Positions 9,832 through 20,642 of a DNA stretch of 64,000 nucleotides are shown in pieces. The stretch is from CGIF01 sp031674855 (GTDB lineage: Bacteria > Bacillota_I > Bacilli_A > Mycoplasmatales > CGIF01). Below the pieces are notes generated by a model that did no database searches, was not told the DNA's origin, and saw nothing but the letters and a program-made list of their open reading frames with translations. The first letter of the stretch is position 1; each line of letters starts with the position of its first letter. The position numbers and the translations under genes were made by a program. The DNA is taken from the NCBI GenBank assembly GCA_031674855.1, contig CP125275.1, positions 310,001 to 374,000 on the forward strand. Direction: 5' to 3'.

Positions 9832-10437
9832 GTGAAATATTTATGTATTGATCCTTCCGGAACTGGCACTACGGGAGTGTTTTTTTTTAAGATTAGCAAA
9901 GAGATAGAATGAAAATTTTCTGATTTCAAGAGTGCTAATTGGGAAGAGCATTTAAAGTTTATTATCAATATTTCAAGGGAATGAGAGCCTGATATGATAA
10001 TTTATGAAAATGCTACTTACATCTATGGACGTCAGCACCAAGGCACGGTAGGATTATATAAATTAATTGGCGGAATTGTTTCTCTAAAGCATTTTTTGAA
10101 TTTTGTTCAGGGAATAAATAGTGTGGCTGTTAATCAAGTAAAATCTTTTAAAAATAAACTTTTCAAAGAACAAGAGCAAATTGAAGACTTAACTTATCAA
10201 AAAGGTAGAGGTGGTGGTTGAAAGTATAAGTTACAGAAGATAAACTTACATCAATTAGACGCTTTAGTGATTTATCATTTATGAAGTGAAAAAGGTTTAG
10301 AAAGTAAAAAAAGTATCAAAAAAAAGATAGTTGATTTAAAGGCAAAAAAAAGACTAGGTCCCAAACAAACAGAACAATTGAATAAATTGGAGAGTTTTCT
10401 AAAAAATAACAAAATTTCTCAAGGAAATAGCGATTAA
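9832..10437 (+). CDS. RuvC-like Holliday-junction nuclease (RNase H fold)
   Basis: 201 codons with GTG start at 9832. Three acidic motifs expected of the RuvC/RNase H-like resolvases are seen: CIDPSGTGTTG (first Asp) at the N-terminus, IIYENA (Glu) at about residue 60, and HQLDALVIYHLW (last Asp) at about residue 146. A Lys-rich C-terminal tail follows. Size and motif order resemble phage- and plasmid-type RuvC-like proteins more than chromosomal RuvC, and no ruvA or ruvB is adjacent. A 7-bp inverted repeat (TTTAGGT ... ACCTAAA, 9791-9821) lies just upstream and may be regulatory. Confidence 0.65.
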
Positions 10438-10533
10438 GTATAAAATAACTAATATTATTAAAATTCATAAGTAGAATTATGATTTAAATTATATATTAAT
10501 TAAAATTAATTATTGAGACTATTAGATTTATTT

Positions 10534-11850
10534 TTAAAAAACAGAAACTCCTTTATCTTCTCTATCTTTACGTCCTTTTTCTTTTTGTTGGTCTAATAAT
10601 TGATTAAATTCTTGCTCTGGAAATTGATGATTTTTTTTTGCTAAATGAAAACGGATTAGTTCCATTGGAATTCCTTTAGTATCATATCAAAAAAAGATAT
10701 CCTCAGCGATGATTTGAGATCTATAATTTTTTTCCAGTTCTCGATTTGATTTGTCAATAAAATTTAACGCTTTATCTATTTCTTTTTTTAATTCATTAAT
10801 TATTAGTTCTTTTTTTATTTTCAAATGAGTATACCAAGAAGAATTAACTTCGATTACTTTCTCAGTAATTTTTTCAATTTGTTCACCATTTAAGTCGAGC
10901 GAATGAGCTAATAAAGTGGCTTTTTTCACCAATTTTTTAAGAATATAACCTCGTCCTTTTGATTCGAATTCGGCTCCATCGGCTAAAGCAAAGATGGTAG
11001 TTCGTAGATGGTCAGTTATGATGTAATAATTGCTTTTTTGTTCACTGTTTCCTGATTGACAGTAACTTTCTATCAATTTAACTACCGGCTCTCACAAATC
11101 AATTTCAAATGCATTTTTTTTGTTCTGCAGAACCATCGCAATTCTTTCCAAGCCACCTCCAAAATCGACACATTTCTGAGTTAATGGCGAATACTCTTCG
11201 CCTTTGTGGTAAAATTCTGAAAAAACAATATTTCCAATTTCAATAAATCTTTTATTGTCTAAATCTTCAATTGTTAAATTTTGTTCAGGAGAAACTCCTT
11301 TTCCTGACAACTCATAAAATATTTCAGTGCAAGGTCCGCAAGGTCCATCGCCCATATCTCAGAAATTAGAATTTTTGGTACCAAAGATAATGTGATTAGA
11401 ATTAACGCCTTTTTGTTGTTGTCAAATTTCTTGAGTTACTTTATCTTCGGGCAAAACAGTAATAAAAAGATTGTTAGGATTTATGTTTAATCATTGAGGG
11501 GAAGTAAATCATTCTCAAATAATCGGAATAGTTTCTTCTTTAAAATTCCCGCCAATGGAAAAACAACCCAACATTTCAAAAAGTGTTTGATGATAAGATT
11601 GAGAGTTTATGTTGGCTAAATCATCAGTGCGAATTACTCGTTGACAATTAACTAAATTGCGATTGGGAACTGAATCAGGATTATTGAAATATTTTTTTAA
11701 AGTTGCAACACCTGAGTTGATTCATAGCAGGGAAGAATCGTTTTGGGGAATAAGTAAAGCCGGCTCCAGTAAAAAATAATTTTTTTGTTGAAATATGTCT
11801 AGTCAACTTTGCCGAACGTAATTAGTAGTAAATTTAGTTATTGGTTTCAT
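10534..11850 (-). CDS. alaS: Minimal alanyl-tRNA synthetase (catalytic part only)
   Basis: 438 codons, start ATG 11850, stop TAA. Class II AlaRS catalytic features are clear: residues ~6-20 (NYVRQSWLDIF), LLWINSGVA, CQRVIRTDDL, motif 2-like FEMLGCFSIG, DMGDGPCGPCTEIFYE and motif 3 GGGLERIAMVL. The following helical domain (RTTIFALADGAEFESKGRGYILKK) is the tRNA-recognition region. Ordinary AlaRS is about 870 residues; here the protein ends where the editing domain would begin, and the C-Ala oligomerisation domain is absent too. I checked that no TAA or TAG interrupts the frame. It charges tRNA-Ala; proofreading of Ser or Gly must be absent or done elsewhere. Confidence 0.88.
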
Positions 11851-11976
11851 TTATAATATTGATTTTACCAATTTCCTAATTTTTTTAAGCCCTTGTTCCT
11901 TATTATTCAAAGAATAATTATATTAATGGTTAGATTAAATCAAAAAAAAGACTATAAATATATATAAGCATCCAAT

Positions 11977-12558
11977 ATGTTAGGTAATACTCTAAAATCA
12001 CAACTCGCTAAACTATCAACAACATTAGTAAATAATAAAAGAATAATTTCTGAAGGTTTGAAAGTTTCTATAAAACAATTTCAAAGTTTGCAAGACAATA
12101 GCGGATCAGTAGCTTCTTTGTCAAGACAAGTTGATAGTTTTGAAAAAAAACTAAGTAATTTGCAAAATCAGGTTGAGTCGAGCGTTAATAATGAGAGTGA
12201 AACTAGTGCTGCTAGAGAGTTAGGGATTAAAAATGAAGATAGTTTAAGTAGTATTAAAGATAAATTGCAAGGAAGAATTGACCAATTTAAGAAAAAGCAA
12301 GAAGAGGCTGAGAATGAGTTAAGTAAAGAGGCTGAGGGTTTGATTAAAGAGGCTGAAAAGCAGAGCGAAGAATTAGAATCCTTAAAAAAACAAATTGCTG
12401 AGAATGATAGTTTAATCAAAGAACAAAAAAAAGAAATAGAAATTAATCAAAAAAAGTTGAATGGATTAAGCGTGCAATCAATGTCTCTTGGTTCTTTGAT
12501 CACGATAGCATTAATAGGATTGTTAGCGGTTTTTGCTAAATTTTTGAAAGGTAATTAA
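11977..12558 (+). CDS. Tail-anchored coiled-coil protein
   Basis: 193 codons. Residues ~40-165 are a long coiled coil rich in Glu, Lys, Gln and Ser; the C-terminus is one hydrophobic helix (LGSLITIALIGLLAVFAKFL) with a very short tail. No signal peptide. A TATATAA box ends only about 10 nt before the ATG, so the mRNA may be leaderless. Belongs to the recurrent tail-anchored architecture in this window; function unknown. Confidence 0.6.
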   Translation: MLGNTLKSQLAKLSTTLVNNKRIISEGLKVSIKQFQSLQDNSGSVASLSRQVDSFEKKLSNLQNQVESSVNNESETSAARELGIKNEDSLSSIKDKLQGRIDQFKKKQEEAENELSKEAEGLIKEAEKQSEELESLKKQIAENDSLIKEQKKEIEINQKKLNGLSVQSMSLGSLITIALIGLLAVFAKFLKGN

Positions 12559-12735
12559 AAGTAAAAATTATTTAACTTAAAATGATAGTAAATAAAGTTT
12601 AGATAAGTGTTGAGTTAAAGACTGCTCTAATAAAATCTATCAACAAGAGAATGATTATAAGAAGATTAAGGTGTGCGATTTCAGGATAAGCAAACTCGCA
12701 TGGTTTGTGCTGCCTGCTCGATTAAATTATAAAAA

Positions 12736-13569
12736 ATTACTATTATTCGAACAAAAACACCTTTTTTACCTAATAAAGAGTTAGGGCAAAATTTTTTATT
12801 TGATGCAGTTTGGTTAAAAAAAATAGTCCAAAACTTTCCTGAAGTAAGTGAATCTATAATTATTGAGATTGGTAGCGGTTACGGTAGTTTAACTAACTTA
12901 TTAGCTGAAACTGATTGCAAGAAAGTTATAAGTATAGAAAAAGATAAGAATTTATTTAACTGATTATTAGAAAATAATAAAAATAATAAAATTGATTATT
13001 TTCATAAGGACGCGCTGGAAATTAATTGGTCAGAATTTTGTTCTTCTTATAAAGATTATTCATTAATAATAGTTGGTAATTTACCTTATTATATAGCCAA
13101 TTCTTTGATTATTGATTTATTACTCGAAAGAAGTATTTTTGGTTGTTTGGTATTTTTAGTTCAGAAGGAAGTGGGAAAAAAATGAGTCTCTAGTGTTGAT
13201 AAGCATTCTTCTCAATATTCGGCTTTGTCAGTTTTTATTAACTATTTGGCAGAAACTAAATTTCTGTTAGAAGTTCCGCGAGGTGCTTTTAACCCTTCTC
13301 CTTTGGTTGATGGAGCACTAATATCAATTAAACCTTATAAGAATAAGCTTGACACATCAAAAGAAAAACTAATCTCTTTTTTAAATTTTCTAAAAAATTG
13401 TTTTCGTTTTCGTCGCAAAAGTTTGTTAAATAATCTCAATAGTTTTGCTGGAAATTATAAAGAAAATTGAGAAAAGTACTTTTTAGAAAAAAAATATTCT
13501 GAAAAAATTAGACCTCAAAATTTAACTTCTCTAGAATATTGACAATTGTTTGTTTTTTGAAGAAAGTAA
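12736..13569 (+). CDS. rsmA: 16S rRNA adenine dimethyltransferase
   Basis: 277 codons, typical KsgA/RsmA length. Motifs: LGQNFL (the LGQ(H/N)FL signature), SAM-binding EIGSGYGSLT, the IEKD acidic residue, the N6-adenine methylase motif NLPYYIA, and VPRGAFNPSPLVDGALI. It dimethylates two adjacent adenines in helix 45 of 16S rRNA. No ATG, GTG or TTG is available: an in-frame TAA sits six bases before the codon ATT at 12736, so initiation probably uses ATT (12736, 12742 or 12745), a start permitted in this genetic code. Confidence 0.85.
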
Positions 13570-13642
13570 AAATAATTTCTCATTTTGGTTCTTTTTCTTT
13601 TGGGGATGATAGATACTTAAAAATTCCATATTCTATTAAAAA

Positions 13643-13861
13643 CTACTTTTTTTTCTTTGATTTATTTAACTTCTCAAATAAATAACGTTGTAGTTTAGTT
13701 CTTTTTTTCCATTCTCTTCACTTTATTATAAATCAAATTATTAGAAAAAAAAGAAAAAGAATAAGTAATATAAAAAATGTTCACCCAAAAGGAAGGTAAG
13801 AAAAAAAATCTTTGACGCCCGTCCTTCATCCTGTAATATATTTGTTATTTGTTCAAGTCAT
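13643..13861 (-). CDS. Small single-span membrane protein
   Basis: 72 codons with seven TGA codons read as Trp, which is why it is invisible under the standard code. A short polar N-terminus is followed by a strong transmembrane helix (GWTFFILLILFLFFLIIWFI) and a Lys/Arg-rich cytoplasmic-type tail. It lies 30 nt downstream of the broken gene 13892-14478, probably in the same transcript. No family recognised. Confidence 0.55.
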
Positions 13862-13891
13862 TTGTAGTAAATTTTGCGAGAAAATTGCCCT

Positions 13892-14478
13892 TTAAACATC
13901 TCAAGAAGTTTGTTTAGTTCAAGCGTGATTAGTAGCTCGATGTTCTTCAATCAAGTACTGAGTTCTAGCTTGTGCATTTCTCGAACCTTCACAGAGACTA
14001 TCTAAGAATTCCAATAAACCCATTTCAGGACAATTCCCTTCGGGTTTTACTTGCTTTGAATCTTCATTATAGTTAGCAACTTTTTCCACAAAATTTCATT
14101 GTCATTACCGATGACATTAACTGCAAAGTAAATATCATAAGTTAAATCACTAGGACCAGAAAGACCATTTTCATTTAACTTAACTCTTACCAAATCGTTT
14201 TTTTCAAAATATTTAGGAGAATTGATGGCTAGCGCACTAAATTTTTCTTCTCTAGGATCCATTAAAAAGTAGTGATAAAAACTGCTGGCTTCCAAATAAC
14301 GATTTCACCATCTTTCCATTTCTTGACATTATTTTCTATAATTCTCTTTAGAAGATCTTGATAAAACTTTATAGATTTTTCCATAAGGACCGCGTAGTTC
14401 TTTAAAAGTTTCTTCTTGATCAGAAAAAAATGAACTATTTTCTCGACTTGATTGATTTGATGATTGGTTATTTCCCAT
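13892..14478 (-). pseudogene. Hypothetical gene broken by nonsense and frameshift
   Basis: A coding region starting MGNNQSSNQSSRENSSFFSD at 14478 meets an in-frame TAA at 14329-14331, continues in the same frame (YLEASSFYHYFLMDPREEKF, then FEKNDLVRVKLNENGLSGPS), and then must shift frame near 14070 to continue as EDSKQVKPEGNCPEMGLLEF to a TAA at 13892. Composition looks protein-like throughout. I do not recognise the family. Either decayed or two short genes. Confidence 0.45.
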
Positions 14479-14948
14479 GATTTTTATTTTCATTAATTAA
14501 ATAAACTAATTATGCCTAGTAGTCAAACATTACCTCTTATCATTTTAGGTTTTGTTTTCGTCATATAAGCAAATTATTTTATTAAGTAAGAATTTATTCC
14601 TTGCTAATTATAGTTTTATAAAAAAGCCTTAAAGACTTGTTTTGAGATTAAAGAAAACAACTGCTAGTTAAGAAAATAACACTGACCATCTTGGTTTATT
14701 TAGTGATTAGCAAAAGTTAAGAATTTTATTTTTTTATTCAAAAATACCAATGATTAAGCTTTTGAATTGTTTTTAAGACCAAATTTTAAAGAGTTTATCG
14801 CCCAACGAGCCTTGAATTTTTGTTTGAAAGACAAATCTTTCTTAATAGTAAACATGGGGATTTCACCTAATTTATTATTATTTAATAAAGTTTTATATTA
14901 AAAATAAAGCAATCATCAAACTTTATCTTTCTGTAGTAAAAAACATTA
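14479..14948. other. 470-nt AT-rich interval, no convincing gene
   Basis: Between the broken minus-strand gene and hisS. The only notable frame is a 33-codon basic mini-ORF on the minus strand (14754-14855, beginning MFTIKKDLSFKQKFKARW), which I cannot assign and rate as weak. The last 60 nt contain AT-rich promoter-like sequence for hisS. I see no RNA gene here. Confidence 0.5.
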
Positions 14949-16208
14949 ATGAATATTCTCAATAAGCCTCGTGGTACTCAAGATATTTATTCACCTCGTT
15001 CGTTAATTCATCACAGAATTCAGCAAATAATTACTGAAATATTACATAAAAACAACTATCAACCAATAATTTTTCCTACTTTCGAATTTAAGGAATTATT
15101 TACTGATTCTTTGGGTTCTGCTACTGATATTGTTCATAAGGAGATGTATATTTTCCAAGATAAAAAAGGAAGAGAATTAGCTTTAAGACCAGAAGGGACT
15201 GCTAGCGTAGCAAGATTAGTTTGTCAGAATAAAAATAAATTAACTCAACCAGGTCATCCAACCAAATTATATTACTGAGCTAATATGTTCCGTTACGAAC
15301 GACCTCAAAAAGGGAGATATCGGGAATTTTGGCAATTAGGAGTAGAACTAATTAATGCTTTTGGAGTAATTGCTGATTATCAATTATTAAAATTAATTTG
15401 TAATATATTAGAAGGATTAGAAATTAAAACTTTCATCTTTCAACTGAACTATTTAGGAAGTAATGTAACTAAAGAGAGATATAAAAATAACTTAAAAAAT
15501 TTTATTGATAAAACTAATCCTGATTTATGTGAGGATTGTCAAAGAAGATATAAAACGAATATTTTTAGAATTCTTGATTGTTCAGTTTGTAAAAATAAAT
15601 TCAATTTTCCTTTTTATCAAAGTGCTTGAAGTGTTCAAGAGAAAACTTATGTTAAAGAATTAACTCAACTTTTAGTTAATTTCAATATTCCTTATCAGTG
15701 GAATTACTATCTAGCAAGAGGATTAGATTATTATACAGGTTTAGTTTTTGAGATTGATTTAGAGACCGAAAAAGCAATTTTAGGTGGCGGTCGTTACGAT
15801 GAACTTTATAAAAATATAGGCGGTCTTGATTTTCCGGCCATTGGTTTTGCGATAGGAATCGAGAGGTTGATAGAATGTTTAGAAAAATCGCAATTATTAG
15901 CAATAAACAAGCAAGTTGATGTTTTTTTTTTAGCAACTGAATCAAACGATTATTTTGATATTCTTTCTTGAAAAGAGAGTCTAAAAAAAACCTCTTTGAT
16001 AGTAGAATACAATTTAGAAATAAAAAAAAATAAATTTCTTTCTAAAATCATTGAAAAATATCAACCGAAGTTGTTAATTTTATTAAAAAAAGATAACGAA
16101 AGCAAACAAAGGGCATTGATTAAATTTTATCAAGGAGAAAAAAAAGAGATTTTGGTTGAGAAAGAAAAAACAATTGATTGGATTTGTGATTATTTCAAAA
16201 TAAAATAA
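14949..16208 (+). CDS. hisS: Histidyl-tRNA synthetase
   Basis: 419 codons, standard HisRS length. Class II motifs: motif 1 region with KPRGTQDI at the start, motif 2 MFRYERPQKGRYREFWQ, the HisRS-specific ARGLDYYTGLVFE (histidyl-adenylate binding) and motif 3 GFAIGIERL. A zinc-like C-x-x-C pair (CEDCQRRY and CSVCKN) sits in the insertion domain at about residues 197 and 217. TGA encodes Trp in several places. Followed 44 nt later by an ABC-F gene. Confidence 0.93.
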
Positions 16209-16252
16209 AAAAAATTAGAGTTTTTTTCTACTAAACTAGTTTTTGATTAAAA

Positions 16253-17851
16253 ATGACCAATAAAAAAATAAGATTAAAAATAAAAAAATTAAGCATCAAA
16301 AGAGAATCAAGAGTGATCATTAATAATTTAGAATTAGAAGCTTTATCTGGCGACAAAATAGTAATAGTTGGTGAAAATGGAATCGGTAAAAGTACTTTAT
16401 TAAAAGCTATAAAGGAAAAACATCTCTTTGAAGATAAAATAAATTTCAACGGAACGGTTAGTTATTTACCGCAAGTTTTTTCCGAATTTTCTGAGAGGAG
16501 TGTACTCGAGTATTTAATTATCCAATCTCAAAATTCAAATCTTATCAAATTGTATTCGAAGAAAGATAACGGAGAAATTTCTGAAGATGAATTTACTAAA
16601 AGTATTAATTTTTATGGCTGATTTGAAATGACTAGGTACGTTTCTCAGTTGGATTGTCAAAGAGTATTAGACCAAAAATTTGAATTGCTGAGTGGTGGCC
16701 AAAAAACTAAGATTAACCTTGCTTTATTGCGTTATCAAAATTCGGATTTATTACTCTTAGATGAGCCGACTAATAATCTTGATGAACAAGGAAAAGAATG
16801 ATTGAAAAAATTTTTAGACGGTTATAAAGGGATTGTTATTTTAGTTACTCACGATCGGAAACTAATAAATGAAGTAGCTAACAATATATATGAAATTGAT
16901 CCAGAGACCAAAAAAATGGTTCATTTTCGCGGTAATTACCAGAATTATCTAAAGGAAAAAGAAAAACATTATCAAAGAGCCAAGCAGTTAAGAGGGATTC
17001 AAGAAAAAGAGGTAAAAGAATTAAAAAAAAAGATTGAGAAGGTTCATTTGCACAATGAAACTTATAAACCGAAACCAAAAAACGAAGATAAGATGGCTTT
17101 TCATCATCGGGGACAAAGATATAAAAAAAGTCAAAAAAGAATCGCTAATCAATTGCAAAATAAGAAGTTTTTTATAGAGGATAATTTTGTTGCTGTTCCT
17201 TCGATGTCTCGTCGCAAATTTGAGATTGATTTCCTCCAAGAAAGAAAAAATAGTGATATTAAAATAAAAATCGATAAAGTAAGCAAAAAAATAAATCAAG
17301 ATTATTTATTTAAAGATTTGTCTTTTGAAATCAATTCTGGGGAAAAATTTTTGATTAAGGGGAAGAACGGAGTTGGCAAAACTACTTTGCTAAGGATAAT
17401 TTTGGGACTAATAACAAAAGATGAAGGGGATGTTGGATTTTCGCCAAACGAATTAAAAATAGGATTTTTAGATCAAGAGCAAGAAGGATTCAATTTAGAA
17501 CAAAATATGATTCAATTTTTAATTACTAAGTTAGAATGAAAATTATCAGAGGAAGAAGTAAAGAGTCGACTCACTAATTCCGGAATTTTTCACCCCCAAG
17601 AATTATTTTTAAAAATTTCAGAATTAAGTGTTGGCTGTCAGCGAAAAATTCAATTAATTGCTGTGATTTGAGGGAATCCTGATATTCTAATTCTAGATGA
17701 ACCTACTAACCACATTGACTTATATAGTTTAGAAAAAATAGAGAATTGATTAAAGAATTTTTCGGGACCAGTTTTGGCAGTCTCTCATGATCAATATTTT
17801 GCTGAAAAAATTTGCAACAAGATAATTGATTTCAATAAATTTGTTGTTTAG
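16253..17851 (+). CDS. ABC-F family ATPase (translation factor)
   Basis: 532 codons with two ABC domains and no membrane segment. Domain 1: Walker A GENGIGKST, signature LSGGQKTK, Walker B LLLLDEPTNN. The linker (about residues 220-300) is Lys/Glu-rich. Domain 2: Walker A GKNGVGKTT, degenerate signature LSVGCQRK instead of LSGGQ, Walker B ILILDEPTNH. ABC-F proteins act at the ribosomal E site; some rescue stalled ribosomes and some protect against ribosome-targeting antibiotics. Subtype cannot be decided by eye. It converges on rnj with a 5-nt gap. Confidence 0.85.
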
Positions 17852-17856
17852 GTAAA

Positions 17857-19521
17857 TTATTTTTTTTGTTCTTTTTCTATAATGATGTGAACTAAAGGCT
17901 TTTCTTTGTTTCAATCTTTTAATAGTTCTTCTTTTATATAATTTTTAATCTCTTCTTCTTGGTTTTTTTTTTCATCAGTCTTATTTTTTACAAATTCTGA
18001 AATTTTTAACTTTCAATTATCAAACATTTTTTCGTATCTTTTCATGTTGATAAACCCATAAGTAAAAATATAAGGAGGAATACTTAATATTTTTTTTTGA
18101 TTATCATAGAAAAGAACTAACAAAATAAAACCTCCTTCTAGCATTTTTGAGCGTAGTTGTAAATTATTGCTCAATTCATCGATTGGTAGCATTTTACCAT
18201 TAAGAACATAATTTGGCTGAGCTGGTAATTTCGTTGAACTTAAAAAAAACTCCTTACCTTTGGCTTCTACTACATTTCCATTATCGCAAACAAAAATTTT
18301 TTCACTTGATATACCTAAATCCTGCGCTAAATATCCGTGTTTCTTTAACATTCGGAAATCTCCATGAAAAGGCATAAAGTAATTTGGCTTAGTTAAAGTA
18401 AGCATTAACTTTAAATCTTCTTGACAAGCGTGACCAGAAGCGTGAAGCAAGTCATCCTTGCTATTTTCGTATATTTTGGCTCCTAGAGAAAATAATTTAT
18501 TACTCACTACTTCCACGTTAAGTTTATTATCCATAATCGGGGAAGAGGTTAAGATAATCGAATCTCCAGAGGCTATTTTTCAATCAGGATAATTTTGATG
18601 AGCTAAGCGACTCAAGACCGCTTTTTCTTCTCCCTGAGATCCTGTACAAAAAATAATCAACTTATTATTAGGAGTTTTAGCAATTGCGGTTGATTTTAAA
18701 AAAATTGAACTATCTAATTCTCATAAACTGGCTTTCTGAATCACTTTCATCATTTTCATTAAAGAAGAACCTAATAGAACAATTTTTTTATTAGTTTTTT
18801 TGGCAATCTCAATAACTTTCTTTAACCGATAAACGTTAGAAGCAAATGAAGTAATAATTACCCTGCCAGTTGCTTCCATAATGATTCTTTCTAAGCGGTT
18901 AATTACTTTAGCTTCTGAAGGGGTATTGCCTTCCACTTCAGCATTAGTTGAATCACTTAATAATAAATCTATTCCTTTTTTTCCTCATTCAGCTAATTTA
19001 ACTAAGTCAAATTTTTCTCCAATTTCAGTTCAGTCGAATTTAAAGTCGCCAGTAATAGCTATTCTAGTGTCATCTTCTATAACTTCAATTATTAAACCAA
19101 AAGAGCCAGGAATAGAATGAGTTACCCGAAAAAAGTTAACTCGAAACTCACCAGTTCGAATTACTGAATCATCTCGAAAAATAGTAGTTTTTTCTTTACT
19201 TTCTCCCCGCAATTTTTGTTTTAAAAGTGAGATTGAAAACTCTGAACCGTAAATAGGGATATTAGGGATTAATTGTAGCAAGTAAGGGATTCCGCCAATA
19301 TGATCTTCATGACCATGAGTAATGAATAATCCTTTGATTCTATTTTTGTTTTCTAAAAGATAAGAGAAATTAGGAATGGTTCCATCGGCTAAGTTACTAC
19401 CATTAAGAAATTTAATACCGCAATCGACAATAATTATATCATCATTTTTTTCTAAAACATAACAGTTTTTTCCCACTTCATGCAAGCCACCAAGCGCAAA
19501 AATTTTTAAATTACTTTTCAT
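17857..19521 (-). CDS. rnj: Ribonuclease J
   Basis: 554 codons, typical RNase J length. The metallo-beta-lactamase motif HGHEDHIGG is intact near residue 69, with further ligands in VTHSIPGSFG and TGDFKFD; the beta-CASP part shows FCTGSQGE and the later HASGHACQED and PFHGDFRML. It is a 5'-3' exo- and endoribonuclease of mRNA decay and rRNA maturation. Its first 11 nt overlap the end of the upstream gene, indicating an operon. A degenerate paralogue starts at 63635. Confidence 0.92.
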
Positions 19522-20446
19522 ATTTACTTTGATTTTTCTTTTTTAAACAAAAATAAAAAACTAACGAAAGTGAAAAAATAAATAAAAATGCTAATATTGT
19601 TCAAATAAATTCCTTTCTTTTAAAAAATAAAGAAGTTTTGTTTTCTTTTTCTAAGATTTGTTGATTTTCTCTGTTTTCAAAATTTCATCCATAGTCAGGC
19701 AAGTCACCGAAAAAACTATCTTTAATCTCTTTATAATTCATTTCTCTTCATTCGCCATCAGGAGGAGGTTGATTAGTTTTTTTTACATATTCTTCCTTGC
19801 TCATATTTTGCAACTCAATTTCTTTTTGACTAATAATTTTAGAAGTTTTTTCATAATCAATTTTTCCGCCAAATTGTGGTTCTTTTCCTCAATTAGTAAT
19901 TTTCAGAATAAAAATACGAAGTTCTTGATATCTCATTATGTAGAATTTGATTTCTTCTTTGTGTTTGAAAGTTATCAGCTTTTCTCGCCATTTTTTTCAA
20001 TAATCGCTAGACAAATATTCTTTTCACACATGACTTAATTCCCATTCTTCATCAGTTTCAATATACTGAATTGCCCTGTCCTTAAATTTTGCGTCAGCAA
20101 TTTCTCTTTCAGGATAATCACGAGAAAAAATACCATAAATTTCAAACTCATACTCTTTCATTTTTTGAGTGACTTTCAAAGTATGATAAGCATTTTTTAT
20201 TCTTTCTCTTAATTCTTGAATATTTTCTATTTTACCCTTATAAAAATTAAGAGTTTGCGTTTTGTAAAATTTGTTAATTTCCTCTAAGTTACCACGATTA
20301 ACCATGGAAAGGCAGTTTTGATAAGCAATTTCAAGGTATTTTAAACAATACTCTTCTCGAGAAAGTCCACTGTCATTAATTTTATTTTCACTGAAACCTA
20401 GAAGTGAATATCAATTCATTCCTTTATATTCATTGTATCAATTCAT
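19511..20446 (-). CDS. Tail-anchored protein with J-domain-like N-terminus
   Basis: 311 codons. The N-terminus (MNWYNEYKGMNWYSLLGFS ... YCLKYLEIAYQNCL ... IKNAYHTL) has the helix spacing of a DnaJ J domain but no HPD tripeptide, so Hsp70 stimulation is unlikely. A charged middle with Trp follows, and a C-terminal transmembrane helix (TILAFLFIFSLSLVFYFCL) with a Lys-rich tail. It overlaps the rnj start by 11 nt. J-likeness is tentative. Confidence 0.5.
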
Positions 20447-20466
20447 AGTAAATTATCAGAAAATCT

Positions 20467-20542
20467 TGGCGCGCTTAGGAGGAATCGAACCTCCGACCAT
20501 TTGAACCGCAATCAAATATTCTATCCACTGAACTATAAGCGC
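20467..20542 (-). tRNA. tRNA-Arg(GCG)
   Basis: 76 nt with encoded CCA. Acceptor GCGCTTA/TAAGCGC, anticodon stem TTTGA/TCAAA enclosing loop TTGCGGT, so the anticodon is GCG (codons CGC and CGU). T-arm GGAGG/CCTCC. Bacteria normally use ACG (deaminated to ICG) for this box, so GCG is unusual. Confidence 0.9.
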
Positions 20543-20642
20543 TTTTATTAGATAATAAACAGTTTTATTAATTTAAATTTTTTTAAAAATTATTTTCTTT
20601 AATAACAATTAATTTGAATAAAAGATTAGAAAAAGAGGAAAA

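Noticed and set aside
12168..12419. 83-codon minus-strand ORF
   Set aside because: Ser/Leu-rich mirror of the coiled-coil gene 11977-12558; a typical antisense shadow.
12672..12732. Short zinc-like peptide ORF before rsmA (RFQDKQTRMVCAACSIKL)
   Set aside because: Only 19 codons after a stop; looks a little like a ribosomal zinc knuckle but matches no ribosomal protein I know.
19511..20446. Functional DnaJ
   Set aside because: Helix spacing is J-like but the HPD tripeptide is missing.
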